From Halobacillus halophilus (GTDB taxonomy: Bacteria; Bacillota; Bacilli; Bacillales; Halobacillaceae): 64,000 nt of DNA. The first letter of the stretch is position 1; every line of letters starts with the position of its first letter. Of the stretch, positions 33,653-42,149 are shown one piece after another. The notes beneath the pieces were generated by a model that made no database searches, was not told the DNA's origin, and saw only the letters and a list, made by a program, of their open reading frames with translations. The stretch spans positions 62,001 through 126,000 of the forward strand of contig NZ_JAIVAL010000012.1 of assembly GCF_020171985.1 (NCBI RefSeq). Reading direction: 5' to 3'. The position numbers and the translations under genes are program-made.

Positions 33653-33880
33653 TTACCCTTTTTGGATCCAGAACTTAAATACACCGTCTTCTTCGTCATG
33701 TTGAAGAAGTTCGTGGCCGCTGGATTTAGCCCAGGCTGTTAAGTCACTTTTAGCACCTTGATCGGTTGCGTGGATTTCAAGCGTTTCGCCGGTCTCCACT
33801 TCTTTCATCGCTTTCTTTGTTTTCACAATTGGCATAGGGCATGCTAAACCTTTGGCATCTAATACTTTTGTTACGTTCAT
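33653..33880 (-). CDS. TusA-family sulfur carrier
   Basis: A 75-residue sulfur-relay protein. The active cysteine C14 lies in LACPMPIVKTKK, the CPxP motif of TusA, where a persulfide is carried to acceptors. It is nearly the same as the N-terminal domain of the TusA-rhodanese fusion encoded upstream (LACPMPIVKTKK in both), so the operon holds two TusA units. TTAATGGAGGTTATTC precedes the start. Confidence 0.92.
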   Translation of the reverse strand: MNVTKVLDAKGLACPMPIVKTKKAMKEVETGETLEIHATDQGAKSDLTAWAKSSGHELLQHDEEDGVFKFWIQKG

Positions 33881-33942
33881 AGTGAATAACCTCCATTAAT
33901 TAGTTTGGTTTCAAAACATTTGGTTGTTTATCTTAGATTTCA

Positions 33943-35073
33943 TTAGCGAACGGCACAGCGGTTTGGACCAATTTCCATTTCACGCTGTTCTTCTTCTTCC
34001 GGATCAATTTTACCCATGTTGGTTTCACGGATTTCCTGATAAGCATTTGGCTGTGGCGGAAGATTTTCTGTTACCATTTTTCTAAACTCATCTTTGTCTT
34101 CGATATTCAGACCGTGGTTCTTCTCAAAGAGAACACCCAGCTTCTCGGCTACTGTTCCATCTTCATTTAATTCATCCATAATCATGAAGTGCGCAGGAAG
34201 CACGATGAGTTCATCTGATAGGTCTTTATAGCGCTCATACAGAGTTTCTCTAAGATCCATAACCCAATCATCAGCTTTTCCTGCCAGGTCAGGGCGGCCG
34301 ATACTATCGATGAACAGGATATCTCCCGTCATCAAGTACTGATCATCCACGACAAAAGACGTGGAACCAATGGTGTGCCCTGGTGAATACAGCGCGTGAA
34401 TGTCGATGGTTGTGTTTCCAATGGTCACCTTTTCTCCATCTTCCAATGGCTGATAATCAAAGGTTACTTCTTCTGCATCCTTTGGTGGTAGCCAGTAAGC
34501 TGCACCTGTTTGCTGAGCAATGGTTCGGCCTCCGGATATATGGTCAGCGTGCAGGTGGGTATCAAATACATGTTTAATGTTCACACCCATTTGTTCAGCA
34601 AAATTCACATATACATCGGTTTTACGGGTGGAGTCGATAATCGCTGCTTCTCCGTTCGATACCACCATGTAAGATAAGCAGCCTTTACCGATACGTACAA
34701 ATTGGTAAAGCTCGCCGCCGTCCGTAAGATCACTTACCTTAACAGGCATTAAGTGTTCACTCCACGCTTTCATGCCGCCTTCCAAGGAATACACATTTGT
34801 AAATCCGGCTTCATCCAGCATTTCTGTGACCATCTGGGAAGACCCGCCTTTGGCACAGGCCACTACAATATCCTTATCTTTTGGAAGCTGATCTTCAATT
34901 TCTTCCACGCCATCCAAAAGATCAAAGTAAGGGATGTTCAAATAAGTGAAATTCTCGCTCTCGATCTTCCAATCCTGAAAAGCGTCTTCTGTACGGACAT
35001 CAAGTAAAAACAGTTCTTCTTTTTGAAGTACTTTTTCAGCTAAATCCTTAACTGAGATTTCTTTTATTGCCAT
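33943..35073 (-). CDS. Rhodanese - metallo-beta-lactamase fusion (persulfide dioxygenase-like)
   Basis: Cytosolic enzyme of 376 residues. The N-terminal rhodanese (about 8-110) has its catalytic cysteine in [11 protein letters not shown]. The metallo-beta-lactamase domain (about 118-330) shows the [10 protein letters not shown] metal motif, then [18 protein letters not shown] and LPAHF, like ETHE1-type persulfide dioxygenases. S. aureus CstB has the domains in the opposite order. A conserved cysteine ends the chain (NRCAVR). It should oxidise persulfide to sulfite and transfer sulfane sulfur. A CstR-like palindrome lies just before the gene. Confidence 0.88.
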   Translation of the reverse strand: MAIKEISVKDLAEKVLQKEELFLLDVRTEDAFQDWKIESENFTYLNIPYFDLLDGVEEIEDQLPKDKDIVVACAKGGSSQMVTEMLDEAGFTNVYSLEGGMKAWSEHLMPVKVSDLTDGGELYQFVRIGKGCLSYMVVSNGEAAIIDSTRKTDVYVNFAEQMGVNIKHVFDTHLHADHISGGRTIAQQTGAAYWLPPKDAEEVTFDYQPLEDGEKVTIGNTTIDIHALYSPGHTIGSTSFVVDDQYLMTGDILFIDSIGRPDLAGKADDWVMDLRETLYERYKDLSDELIVLPAHFMIMDELNEDGTVAEKLGVLFEKNHGLNIEDKDEFRKMVTENLPPQPNAYQEIRETNMGKIDPEEEEQREMEIGPNRCAVR

Positions 35074-35079
35074 GGTTAA

Positions 35080-35095
35080 TTACCCCCTAAGGTAT
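35080..35095. promoter_or_regulatory. CstR-like operator upstream of the rhodanese-MBL gene
   Basis: TTACC-CCCTAA-GGTAT, one base from the consensus ATACC-N6-GGTAT, in the gap between the two fusion genes. Confidence 0.65.
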
Positions 35096-35113
35096 AATTT
35101 TGGTTAAAAAATT

Positions 35114-35680
35114 TTATGAACGCAGTGAGGTTGTTTCACCGGACCAGTCGCTCATTCCTGGTACCACATTGTATACTCGGTCAAAGCCTTTTTCCGTAAG
35201 CTTCTGGCAAGCCATATCGCTTCGGCTTCCTGTGCGGCATACGACATATACATCTTTATTCTGGTCAATTTCATTGATTCGCTCATCTAATTCACCAAGT
35301 GGAATAGATACAGCGTCCGGAATATGCTCGAATGCAAACTCCGCTGCTTCACGGACATCGAGAAGGAGTACGTTATCATTTTGAAGGTTTTGAGATAGCT
35401 CCTCATTATTTACGGTATTCGGGTGCAATTTCTCTTCTGATTCATCACTGGCTTTACGAATGTAGTGTTTTAAGGTGCCGTCTTCTTCAATGGTTCCTAA
35501 ATATTGATGACCGGCACTCTTCGCCCAGGCCTGGAGATCTGCTTTAGAACCTTTATCGGTTGCCTGAACTTCGACGACATCGCCAGAATTTAAGTCCTTC
35601 ATCATTTTTTTCGTTTTTACAATAGGCATTGGACACGCAAGTCCTTTAGCATCTAATAAATGATCTGCTTTAATATCCAT
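35114..35680 (-). CDS. TusA - rhodanese fusion sulfurtransferase
   Basis: A 188-residue two-domain sulfurtransferase. The TusA part (about 1-78) has the persulfide cysteine in GLACPMPIVKTKK. The rhodanese part (about 95-185) has its cysteine in VVCRTGSRSDMACQ. Fusing carrier and transferase recalls S. aureus CstA, which also joins rhodanese, TusA and DsrE domains; here DsrE is a separate gene. It would pass sulfane sulfur between low-molecular-weight thiols and the dioxygenase. The start follows AGGAGGATAA, itself next to an operator-like palindrome. Confidence 0.9.
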   Translation of the reverse strand: MDIKADHLLDAKGLACPMPIVKTKKMMKDLNSGDVVEVQATDKGSKADLQAWAKSAGHQYLGTIEEDGTLKHYIRKASDESEEKLHPNTVNNEELSQNLQNDNVLLLDVREAAEFAFEHIPDAVSIPLGELDERINEIDQNKDVYVVCRTGSRSDMACQKLTEKGFDRVYNVVPGMSDWSGETTSLRS

Positions 35681-35694
35681 CCATTTATCCTCCT

Positions 35695-35710
35695 ATAACC
35701 CCAGAGGGTT
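35695..35710. promoter_or_regulatory. CstR-like operator upstream of the TusA-rhodanese gene
   Basis: TAACC-CCAGAG-GGTTT. The spacing is the same as at the other sites, with changed outer bases (internally palindromic AACCC...GGGTT). Confidence 0.5.
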
Positions 35711-35724
35711 TATAATTTGTTAAA

Positions 35725-36021
35725 TTATTCAGTAGGGCCGTTCCAATCCAGCATGCCGCCGTCCATGTTTGTAACATCATAGCCATTTTGTTCAAGAAAC
35801 TGCGCAGCACGACCGCTGCGGCCTCCAGAGCGGCAAATCATTACATAGCCCTTGGATTGATCCAATTCATCTATACGGGCTTCTAGTGAGCCGAGAGGGA
35901 TATGTGCAGCACCAGGAATTTTCCCGGCCGCTACTTCTTCATCCTCACGAACGTCTATGAGATTCAATGATTCATTCTTGTTCAGTTTTTCTTCCAGTTC
36001 TTGCGCACTTATGGTTTTCAT
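35725..36021 (-). CDS. Single-domain rhodanese
   Basis: A 98-residue rhodanese with the active-site loop CRSGGRSGRA (Cys about 64) and the closing GGMLDW motif. It moves sulfane sulfur between thiols in the cytosol. It lies between the DsrE-like and TusA-rhodanese genes in the persulfide operon, with a short gap on each side. The start follows AGGAGGTTACC. Confidence 0.92.
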   Translation of the reverse strand: MKTISAQELEEKLNKNESLNLIDVREDEEVAAGKIPGAAHIPLGSLEARIDELDQSKGYVMICRSGGRSGRAAQFLEQNGYDVTNMDGGMLDWNGPTE

Positions 36022-36037
36022 TTAAGGTAACCTCCTA

Positions 36038-36517
36038 TTAAATAAACAGATTTACGTTGCCGTCTTCAGCATCACCAATATAAGCAGCAACACCAGCATA
36101 TTCAATTTCATCGAGCAATTCTTCTTTTTGAAGCCCTAAGAGATCCATGGTCATGGTACAAGCGACAAGGTTAACGTCCTGTTCCTGGGCCATTTCAATT
36201 AAGTCAGGCAGTGGCATCGCGTTGTGTTTTTTCATGACATCTTTAATCATTTTCGGGCCGAATCCAGCATAGTTCATTTTAGATATGCCCATTTTATCGG
36301 CACCCCTGGGCATCATTTTTCCAAACATTTTTTCCATGAAGTTTTTCTTAACAGATACTTGTTCATCTTTACGCAGAGCGTTTAACCCCCAGAATGTGTG
36401 GAAAATGGTTACATTATGATCGTAAGCAGCTGCGCCGTTAGCAATTATATATGCGGCCATCGCTTTATCATAATCTCCGCTGAACAAGATGATATTCGTT
36501 GATTTTGTTTCAGACAT
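36038..36517 (-). CDS. DsrE/DsrF/DrsH-like sulfur-relay protein
   Basis: A 159-residue DsrE-family protein. It has ILFSGDYDKAMAAYIIANGA at the N-terminus, THFHTFWGLNAL-like strand/helix sequence, and a conserved cysteine in LVACTMTMDLLG (about 121). That is typical of the DrsE/F-like group found next to rhodaneses and CstR. The cysteine probably carries sulfur. It is the second gene of the operon, after cstR. Confidence 0.9.
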   Translation of the reverse strand: MSETKSTNIILFSGDYDKAMAAYIIANGAAAYDHNVTIFHTFWGLNALRKDEQVSVKKNFMEKMFGKMMPRGADKMGISKMNYAGFGPKMIKDVMKKHNAMPLPDLIEMAQEQDVNLVACTMTMDLLGLQKEELLDEIEYAGVAAYIGDAEDGNVNLFI

Positions 36518-36546
36518 CTTTATCCTCCTAAAAGTTGATTATACAT

Positions 36547-36562
36547 ATACGTGTATGGGTAT
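36547..36562. promoter_or_regulatory. CstR-like operator between cstR and the dsrE-like gene
   Basis: ATACG-TGTATG-GGTAT on the plus strand, one base from the ATACC-N6-GGTAT consensus. Confidence 0.5.
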
Positions 36563-36577
36563 TAAAATTATTAAAAA

Positions 36578-36835
36578 TTATCGGCTTTTAACTAGAAGCT
36601 GAACAGCTTCGTTGATGGAATCTTCTGTGTTCTGGTTATCATTCGATTCCTGAATGCACTCCACAAGGTTGGAGCTGACGACTAAACCGATGGTGCGATC
36701 AATGGCACTTCTGGAAGCAGACAATTGAGTGATGACGTCTTTGCAATCTTTATTTTCTTCCATCATTTTGAGAACGCCTCTTAATTGTCCTTCCAGACGC
36801 TTTACTCTGTTTTTCATGGCTTCGTTGTACTCCAT
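36578..36835 (-). CDS. cstR: Persulfide-sensing repressor CstR (CsoR family)
   Basis: An 85-residue all-helical CsoR-family repressor. Cysteines lie at C31 (NKDCKDV) and C60 (NLVECIQ), the two that form di- and trisulfide links in S. aureus CstR. The copper-binding histidine of CsoR, four residues before the second cysteine, is Asn56 here. This points to persulfide rather than copper sensing. It is the first gene of the sulfur operon and has a palindromic operator directly upstream. The start follows AAGGGAGGGGAATCAAT. Confidence 0.92.
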   Translation of the reverse strand: MEYNEAMKNRVKRLEGQLRGVLKMMEENKDCKDVITQLSASRSAIDRTIGLVVSSNLVECIQESNDNQNTEDSINEAVQLLVKSR

Positions 36836-36897
36836 ATTGATTCCCCTCCCTTGATGAAGATTTTGTTTGCTGTGTTGAACAGTACATGACTAATAAT

Positions 36898-36913
36898 ATA
36901 CCCCATAAGGTAT
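36898..36913. promoter_or_regulatory. CstR operator in the cstR promoter
   Basis: ATACC-CCATAA-GGTAT, the best site in the window. Flanking bases extend it to a 22-bp near-perfect palindrome (36895-36916). It can control cstR and possibly the divergent DUF421 gene. Confidence 0.8.
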
Positions 36914-36990
36914 ATTGTCAACAGGTGGATTTAAGAAAATTGGATAAAACGTGATGTGGTAAGCAAACCTACCTATAGGTGGTGATTCAA

Positions 36991-37713
36991 TTGGATTTGT
37001 TGTTGGATTTACTTAAGGTTCTAGGTAGAATTGTAACGATCCTCCCGATCTTACTGGTAATTGGATTAATCATGGGTAAGCGGGCAATAGGTAAATTGCC
37101 GGTATTTGATTTTCTGGTGGTTCTTGTACTGGGGTCGGTGGTGGGGGCTGATATTGCCAATCCGAATGTCGATCATATTCATACGATTGTAGCTATGATT
37201 GCGATCGCTTTACTGCAGAAATTTATCATAAGAAACAAACTTCGAAACCGCAAGCTGGGCAAGCTCTTAACTTTTGAACCAACAGTAGTTGTGTACAATG
37301 GAGAGATAGTTGAAAAGAATATTAAGAGTATCCACTATTCTATAGATAATATCCTACAAATGCTTAGGCAAAAGGATGTTTATCACATTAATGATGTCGA
37401 ATTAGCCCTGATTGAAGCGAACGGATTAATGTCTGTGAAGTTAAAGCCAGAAAAAGAAAAAATTACGAGGGGAGATCTTCATCTTCCATATAGGGGCGGG
37501 GGTTATGACATTCCGCTTATTATGGACGGTACACTGCAAAAAGATATTTTGGAGCGTCTCGATAAAAACGAGGAATGGTTGGAGAACCAATTGAGAGCTT
37601 GCGGTATAAATTCTATTGAAAATATATTTTATGGTGCGATTACGAATCAGGGGGATTTTCATTGTTCTGTCAAAGGAAAGAAGGTTTCAAATCTTCCACC
37701 GATAGAGAATTAA
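36991..37713 (+). CDS. DUF421 (YetF-like) membrane protein
   Basis: A 240-residue protein with three N-terminal membrane helices (LLLDLLKVLGRIVTILPILL; LPVFDFLVVLVLGSVVGADI; HIHTIVAMIAIALLQKF). The C-terminal soluble domain (about 95-235) belongs to the YetF type (PTVVVYNGEIVEKN, HINDVELALIEANG). In Bacillus, related YetF proteins affect spore germination; function otherwise unclear. I start at TTG 36991, eight bases after AGGTGG; an upstream GTG overlaps that site. It diverges from cstR. Confidence 0.82.
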   Translation: MDLLLDLLKVLGRIVTILPILLVIGLIMGKRAIGKLPVFDFLVVLVLGSVVGADIANPNVDHIHTIVAMIAIALLQKFIIRNKLRNRKLGKLLTFEPTVVVYNGEIVEKNIKSIHYSIDNILQMLRQKDVYHINDVELALIEANGLMSVKLKPEKEKITRGDLHLPYRGGGYDIPLIMDGTLQKDILERLDKNEEWLENQLRACGINSIENIFYGAITNQGDFHCSVKGKKVSNLPPIEN

Positions 37714-37778
37714 GGATTTTCCTATTAGGTAGTTCTTCGGTAATTTAGAGCGAACAAAACTTAGATTCTAATGCCAGT

Positions 37779-37812
37779 AAAAAAGGAAGGATAATGCAAT
37801 GATTATCCTTCC
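37779..37812 (-). terminator. Rho-independent terminator (DUF302 gene)
   Basis: Stem GGAAGGATAAT / ATTATCCTTCC, followed on the minus strand by a T run; just beyond the DUF302 stop. Confidence 0.85.
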
Positions 37813-37820
37813 CCTTACCG

Positions 37821-38204
37821 TTACACGCTTTGGTCCATGCAATGGATTAATCGCTGTTCAATATCTTCCGCTAGTCTCTGGATTTGTTCATCTTCCACCA
37901 ATTGAATGAGGGCCGTTGGTTTAGGCATACCAATTTTAGTAGAGCCTCCATCAGAATAAACCACCATTTTACATGGCAGGAAATAACCCGCTAGTGTATT
38001 TTCATTAAGAATACGCTGAGCTTCCTTAGGGTTACATACTTCCAATACTTTAAATTCTTTTTCGAATTCTAATCCTTTTTCATTGAGTTTATCTTTAATA
38101 TCAAAATTCCATAAAACTCCGAACTGGGCTTCTTTAAGGCTGGCTTCTAAACTTTCTACTGCTTCTTCCATTCCTTTTTCTGTTTCTACAGTGTAATGAA
38201 ACAT
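37821..38204 (-). CDS. DUF302 protein
   Basis: A 127-residue DUF302 protein (VETEKGMEEAVESLEASLKE, FGVLWNFDIKDKL, then FKVLEVCNPKEAQRILN and LPCKMVVYSDGG). Conserved cysteines lie in VCNPK and LPCK. DUF302 proteins often travel with sulfur genes. Here the gene has an upstream palindrome of the CstR type with exactly the same spacing, so it probably belongs to the same regulon as the operon 1.3 kb away. Molecular role unknown. Confidence 0.88.
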   Translation of the reverse strand: MFHYTVETEKGMEEAVESLEASLKEAQFGVLWNFDIKDKLNEKGLEFEKEFKVLEVCNPKEAQRILNENTLAGYFLPCKMVVYSDGGSTKIGMPKPTALIQLVEDEQIQRLAEDIEQRLIHCMDQSV

Positions 38205-38237
38205 GTTAAACCTCCTTTATAAGCTCTCTATTTCAGC

Positions 38238-38253
38238 ATACCCGTTCAGGTAT
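38238..38253. promoter_or_regulatory. CstR-like operator upstream of the DUF302 gene
   Basis: ATACC-CGTTCA-GGTAT matches the consensus arms perfectly; 33 bp before the DUF302 start. Confidence 0.7.
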
Positions 38254-38408
38254 AAATATAATCGTGAAAATTGGATTGTCCTGTAATAGACATTGGATCC
38301 GGTTTTTAGTCAGGGAAGAGAAAAAAACGAAAAGTTTTCAGATAAAATTGACAAAGCTGGTGAGCTATAATAAGATAATCACCATCCAATTTAAAAACAA
38401 ATGAAATT

Positions 38409-38530
38409 CTTCTTATCTAGAGAGGTGGAGGGACTGGCCCTACGATACCTCGGCAGCGGGACTGATACGTCATCAGAAACTGTGCCAACTCCAGCAGGTG
38501 CTTTATGCACGTGAAAGATGAGAAGAGACG
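38409..38530 (+). ncRNA. SAM-I riboswitch (S-box)
   Basis: The conserved S-box core is readable: CTTATCTAGAGAGGTGGAG, GGACTGGCCC, ATACCTCGGCAGC, then TGTGCCAACTCCAGCAG. P1 is closed by GAAAGATGAGAAGAG pairing with TTCTTATCT. It binds S-adenosylmethionine and, through the terminator that follows, shuts off the methionine transporter genes metNIQ when SAM is plentiful. Confidence 0.96.
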
Positions 38531-38552
38531 GTTCTCATAAATCACGTATGAT

Positions 38553-38593
38553 AGAGCCCCTCTTCTTATCTTTTAAGAAGAGGGGCTCTTTTA
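38553..38593 (+). terminator. SAM riboswitch expression-platform terminator
   Basis: GAGCCCCTCTTCTT / AAGAAGAGGGGCTC stem, then TTTTA, between the S-box aptamer and metN. Confidence 0.93.
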
Positions 38594-38677
38594 TGTGCCA
38601 TAACGAAAGTTTCACACTTTGTCGTACATAGAAAGACAAGCTAATTGGAAGAATCGAAAAACAAAGGGGGGACGTTC

Positions 38678-39706
38678 ATGATTGAATTTGAAGGAATATC
38701 TAAAATCTATGAACACAATGGAAATGAATTACGAGCTGTCGATCAAGTGGATTTAACCGTTAATAAAGGAGAAATCTTCGGAGTTATTGGTTATAGCGGG
38801 GCAGGAAAAAGTACGCTTGTTCGTTTAGTTAACTTACTGGAATATCCTTCTGAAGGCAGGCTTCTCGTGGATGGGGAAGATTTGACCCAGCTGTCTAAAC
38901 CTGAATTACGAAAAGTCCGGAAGCGAATCGGTATGATCTTCCAGCACTTTAATCTCCTGGAGTCTAAAACGGTACGTCACAATGTCGCTTTTCCATTAGC
39001 GATTTCAGGAGTACCTAAAAAAGAGATCGATTCACGTGTAGAAGAAATCCTGGAATTTGTAGGTTTATCAGATAAGGCCAGACAGTATCCGGACCAGTTA
39101 TCGGGAGGCCAGAAACAAAGGGTCGGAATTGCGAGAGCGTTAGCTACCTCTCCGGACATATTGCTCTGTGATGAAGCGACATCTGCTCTTGATCCTGAGA
39201 CCACCAAGTCCATTCTGAAACTTTTGCGAAGAGTACGGGATGAATATAACATCACGATTCTTATGATCACACATGAAATGAATGTGGTCCGTGAAGTTTG
39301 TGATCGAATCGCAGTTATGGAACATGGTCGTGTCATCGAACAAGGATCTATATTTGATTTGTTTTCCCAGCCGGAACATCCCACTACAAAGAACTTTGTA
39401 AGAACGGTTATGGAAAATGAAATTCCAGCATCCATCCTGGAGGGGATTGAAAAGCGGGGAGCAAGCCGGCATATTTACCGTGTCACCTTTGTAGATGAAA
39501 GTGCGGGGCAGCCAGTACTTTCCCACGTATCGAAGTCATATGAAGTGGAAGTGAATGTACTGTTCGGGCAGATTACAGAGCTTCAGGGCATTCCGTTTGG
39601 GCATTTAGTGGTGGAACTGCAAGGAGAAGATAAAGAAATTATGAGAGCAATCGACTCAATCCAGCGTTCCGTGACGGTTCAGGAGGTGAAAGCACATGCA
39701 GGTTAA
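38678..39706 (+). CDS. metN: Methionine ABC transporter ATP-binding protein MetN
   Basis: ATPase of the MetNIQ methionine importer, 342 residues. Walker A is GYSGAGKST (about 38-46). The Q-loop region IFQHFNLL, signature LSGGQKQRV and Walker B ILLCDEATSALDPE follow. The C-terminal NIL domain (about 265-340) senses methionine and inhibits transport. The start at 38678 has the site AAAGGGGGGACG; the earlier ATG in frame lacks one. An S-box riboswitch upstream and an 11-base overlap with metI define the operon. Confidence 0.96.
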   Translation: MIEFEGISKIYEHNGNELRAVDQVDLTVNKGEIFGVIGYSGAGKSTLVRLVNLLEYPSEGRLLVDGEDLTQLSKPELRKVRKRIGMIFQHFNLLESKTVRHNVAFPLAISGVPKKEIDSRVEEILEFVGLSDKARQYPDQLSGGQKQRVGIARALATSPDILLCDEATSALDPETTKSILKLLRRVRDEYNITILMITHEMNVVREVCDRIAVMEHGRVIEQGSIFDLFSQPEHPTTKNFVRTVMENEIPASILEGIEKRGASRHIYRVTFVDESAGQPVLSHVSKSYEVEVNVLFGQITELQGIPFGHLVVELQGEDKEIMRAIDSIQRSVTVQEVKAHAG

Positions 39707-40358
39707 GTTAATGGATTTTTGGCCGAGAATTCTGGAAGCTACCAATCAGACCCTCTTAATGGTCGGGATTTCTCTGCTTGCAGCCACATTAATTGGTCTT
39801 CCCCTCGGGATTGCGCTAGTGGTTACTAAAAACGGAGGGCTGCTTGAAAACAAACCTATATTCAATGCGTTAAGTTCAGTCGTTAACTTCTTCAGGTCGA
39901 TCCCATTTATCATCTTACTGGTAGCCATTCTTCCAGTGACAAGATTTATTGTGGGCTCATCCATTGGTACGGCTGCAGCAGTAGTCCCGCTCGTCATTTT
40001 CTCGGCGCCCTACATCGCACGCCTTGTAGAGAGCAGTCTGCTCGAGGTAAAGCCAGGGGTTATTGAAGCGGCGGAGGCTATGGGAGCGACACCCTGGCAA
40101 ATTATCGCGCGCGTATATATACCGGAAGCGTTAAGTTCCATTGTACTGAATCTGACCATCGCGACGATTGGTCTTGTGGGGGCTTCCGCCATGGCCGGTT
40201 TTGTAGGCGGCGGTGGTCTTGGTGACTTAGCCATTTCGTATGGCTATCAGCGATTTGAGACGGATATCATGATTGCGACCGTGCTTCTTCTCGTCGTCAT
40301 TGTGCAGCTCACACAAACAATAGGAAACTTTGTATCTAAAAAAATTCGCAGACAATAG
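39696..40358 (+). CDS. metI: Methionine ABC transporter permease MetI
   Basis: Membrane subunit of the MetNIQ importer, 220 residues, with five membrane helices. The ATPase-contact motif EAAEAMGATPWQIIARVYIPEAL lies near 125-147. The start overlaps the end of metN and follows CAGGAGGTGAAAGCAC. The metQ gene begins 11 bases after the stop. Confidence 0.96.
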   Translation: MQVKLMDFWPRILEATNQTLLMVGISLLAATLIGLPLGIALVVTKNGGLLENKPIFNALSSVVNFFRSIPFIILLVAILPVTRFIVGSSIGTAAAVVPLVIFSAPYIARLVESSLLEVKPGVIEAAEAMGATPWQIIARVYIPEALSSIVLNLTIATIGLVGASAMAGFVGGGGLGDLAISYGYQRFETDIMIATVLLLVVIVQLTQTIGNFVSKKIRRQ

Positions 40359-40369
40359 GAGGTCTCAAC

Positions 40370-41221
40370 ATGAAGAAATTAATCATTTTATTAAGTATAG
40401 TAGCTGCCATTGGAACCGTATTAGCCGGATGTTCCAGTGAAAGCAGCGGAGCACAATCCAGTGAAGGAGCAGAGGAGAAAAAAGTCGTTAAAGTTGGACT
40501 GAACGGGTCCGGCGTACCGATCTGGGAAAAGATAAAAGAAAAAGCAGCCAAGGAGAATATTGAAATTGAGTTAGTTGAGTTTTCAGATTATGTACGGCCT
40601 AACATGGCGCTCGCGGATGGAGACATTGATTTAAACGCGTTTCAAACGGTCTCTTACTTTGACTCTTTTATAAAAGAACATGATTTGGATCTGGCCCCAA
40701 TTGGTACAACGTTAATCGCTCCAATGGGAATTTACTCAGAAAAATATGATGATGTTAAAAACATTCCAGAAGGAAGCACCATTGCTATACCAAAAGAGGC
40801 CACCAATATGGGACGTGCTTTATTACTTCTTGAAAAAGCAGAACTGATTGGTCTGCCAGATGATTTTGATGGAAATGGGAACTTGGACAAGATTCAGGAA
40901 AACCCTAAAAATTTAAAATTTGAACCAATCGTGGCCGCCCAGACCCCCCGTGTACTGCCAGACGTTGCCGCATCTATTATAAATAACGGCGTGGCCGTAG
41001 AAGCCGGTTTTGTTCCTGTAGACGATGCCATCTTTATTGAAGATGATACGGCACAGCCTTATATCAATATCATTGCATCCCGTGCAGATGAAACGGATAA
41101 AGAAGTGTATGAAACCATTGTCGATCTATATCAGGAAGAAGACGTAGCCCAGCACATTCGTGAAGTTTACAATGACTCTTTGATCCCTACATTTGTATCA
41201 CTTGAAAAAATAGGCTGGTAA
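40370..41221 (+). CDS. metQ: Methionine-binding lipoprotein MetQ
   Basis: Substrate-binding lipoprotein of the NlpA/MetQ family, 283 residues. The lipobox is VLAGCSS (Cys about residue 22), followed by a Ser/Glu-rich linker and the periplasmic-binding fold (VVKVGLNGSGVPIWEKI, LADGDIDLNAFQTV, GSTIAIPKEATNMGRAL). It delivers methionine to MetI at the outer membrane face. Last gene of the SAM-controlled operon. Confidence 0.95.
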   Translation: MKKLIILLSIVAAIGTVLAGCSSESSGAQSSEGAEEKKVVKVGLNGSGVPIWEKIKEKAAKENIEIELVEFSDYVRPNMALADGDIDLNAFQTVSYFDSFIKEHDLDLAPIGTTLIAPMGIYSEKYDDVKNIPEGSTIAIPKEATNMGRALLLLEKAELIGLPDDFDGNGNLDKIQENPKNLKFEPIVAAQTPRVLPDVAASIINNGVAVEAGFVPVDDAIFIEDDTAQPYINIIASRADETDKEVYETIVDLYQEEDVAQHIREVYNDSLIPTFVSLEKIGW

Positions 41222-41353
41222 GCAAATAGGAGCGTAAAATGGACCTATTGTTAATCAATTGAATCAACCAGCCGATACCGTATAGTCATTTCGTTGTATG
41301 AAAGTCTGTCCTTGTATTAGAATAGAGAAAGTAGAAGAGAGGACGTGAATACA

Positions 41354-42094
41354 ATGACAGATATTAAATTAATTGCACTAGACGTAGATGGTACCCTTGT
41401 AAATCCGGAGGGAACTGTATCAGACGCGAATATTAAAGCCGTCCAGAAAGCAAAGGATAAGGGAATTCATGTCCTATTAAGTACAGGAAGGTCACTGTCG
41501 CGATGCCGCGATATAGCTGATCAGCTTGGCCGTTCTTCGTATATTGTAACAATCAACGGTGGCGAGATTTATAATCAGGACTTTGAACTGGTTGACCAAA
41601 CCTTACTGGAGCCTCACCACGTCAGTCGTTTGTGGGAGCTGAAAGAAGAACATGGATTATATTTCTGGTCCTCTACGGAACAAGGAATTTTTAATTCCCA
41701 GGAACCTTTTGAAAAAGAAATTGAAGAATATAACTGGCTTAAGTTCGGCTTTGATATAGAGGATGATGATATCAGAGAAGCTATTCTACAGGAATTGAAC
41801 GGCAACCAGGACCTGGAGGTTACAAACTCCAGTCCCACAAATATTGAAGTTAACCCAACAGGTGTCACGAAAGCCGCGGCTTTACTGAAAGTTTGTGATT
41901 GGCTTGATCTGCGGATGGAAAACGTAATGGCAGTAGGGGACAGCATGAATGACATAGCGATGATCCGTGAATCCGGTGTAGGAGTCGCTATGGGTAACGC
42001 TCAGGATGAAGTGAAGCAGGAAGCAACGTTCGTCACAGGAACAAATGCTGAAGATGGAGTAGCTCAGGCAATCGAAAAAATATTGAATTCATAG
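41354..42094 (+). CDS. HAD-superfamily phosphatase, Cof type
   Basis: Haloacid dehalogenase-like phosphatase of 246 residues with a Cof-type (C2B) cap. Motif I is IALDVDGTLVNPEG (D residues about 9 and 11), motif II is LSTGRSLS, the motif III lysine is in VTKAAALL, and motif IV is VMAVGDSMNDIAMI. Such enzymes hydrolyse sugar phosphates or flavin/pyridoxal phosphates; this substrate is unknown. I start at ATG 41354, since the GTG at 41345 sits on the binding site AGAGAGGAC. It has its own terminator. Confidence 0.9.
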   Translation: MTDIKLIALDVDGTLVNPEGTVSDANIKAVQKAKDKGIHVLLSTGRSLSRCRDIADQLGRSSYIVTINGGEIYNQDFELVDQTLLEPHHVSRLWELKEEHGLYFWSSTEQGIFNSQEPFEKEIEEYNWLKFGFDIEDDDIREAILQELNGNQDLEVTNSSPTNIEVNPTGVTKAAALLKVCDWLDLRMENVMAVGDSMNDIAMIRESGVGVAMGNAQDEVKQEATFVTGTNAEDGVAQAIEKILNS

Positions 42095-42107
42095 AGATCG
42101 TAACGTT

Positions 42108-42149
42108 TGCTTGCAGGAAAACCAGCTGGTTTTCCTGCAAGCTTTTTTT
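42108..42149 (+). terminator. Rho-independent terminator
   Basis: GCTTGCAGGAAAACC / GGTTTTCCTGCAAGC stem with loop AGCT and seven T; ends the HAD gene. Confidence 0.94.
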
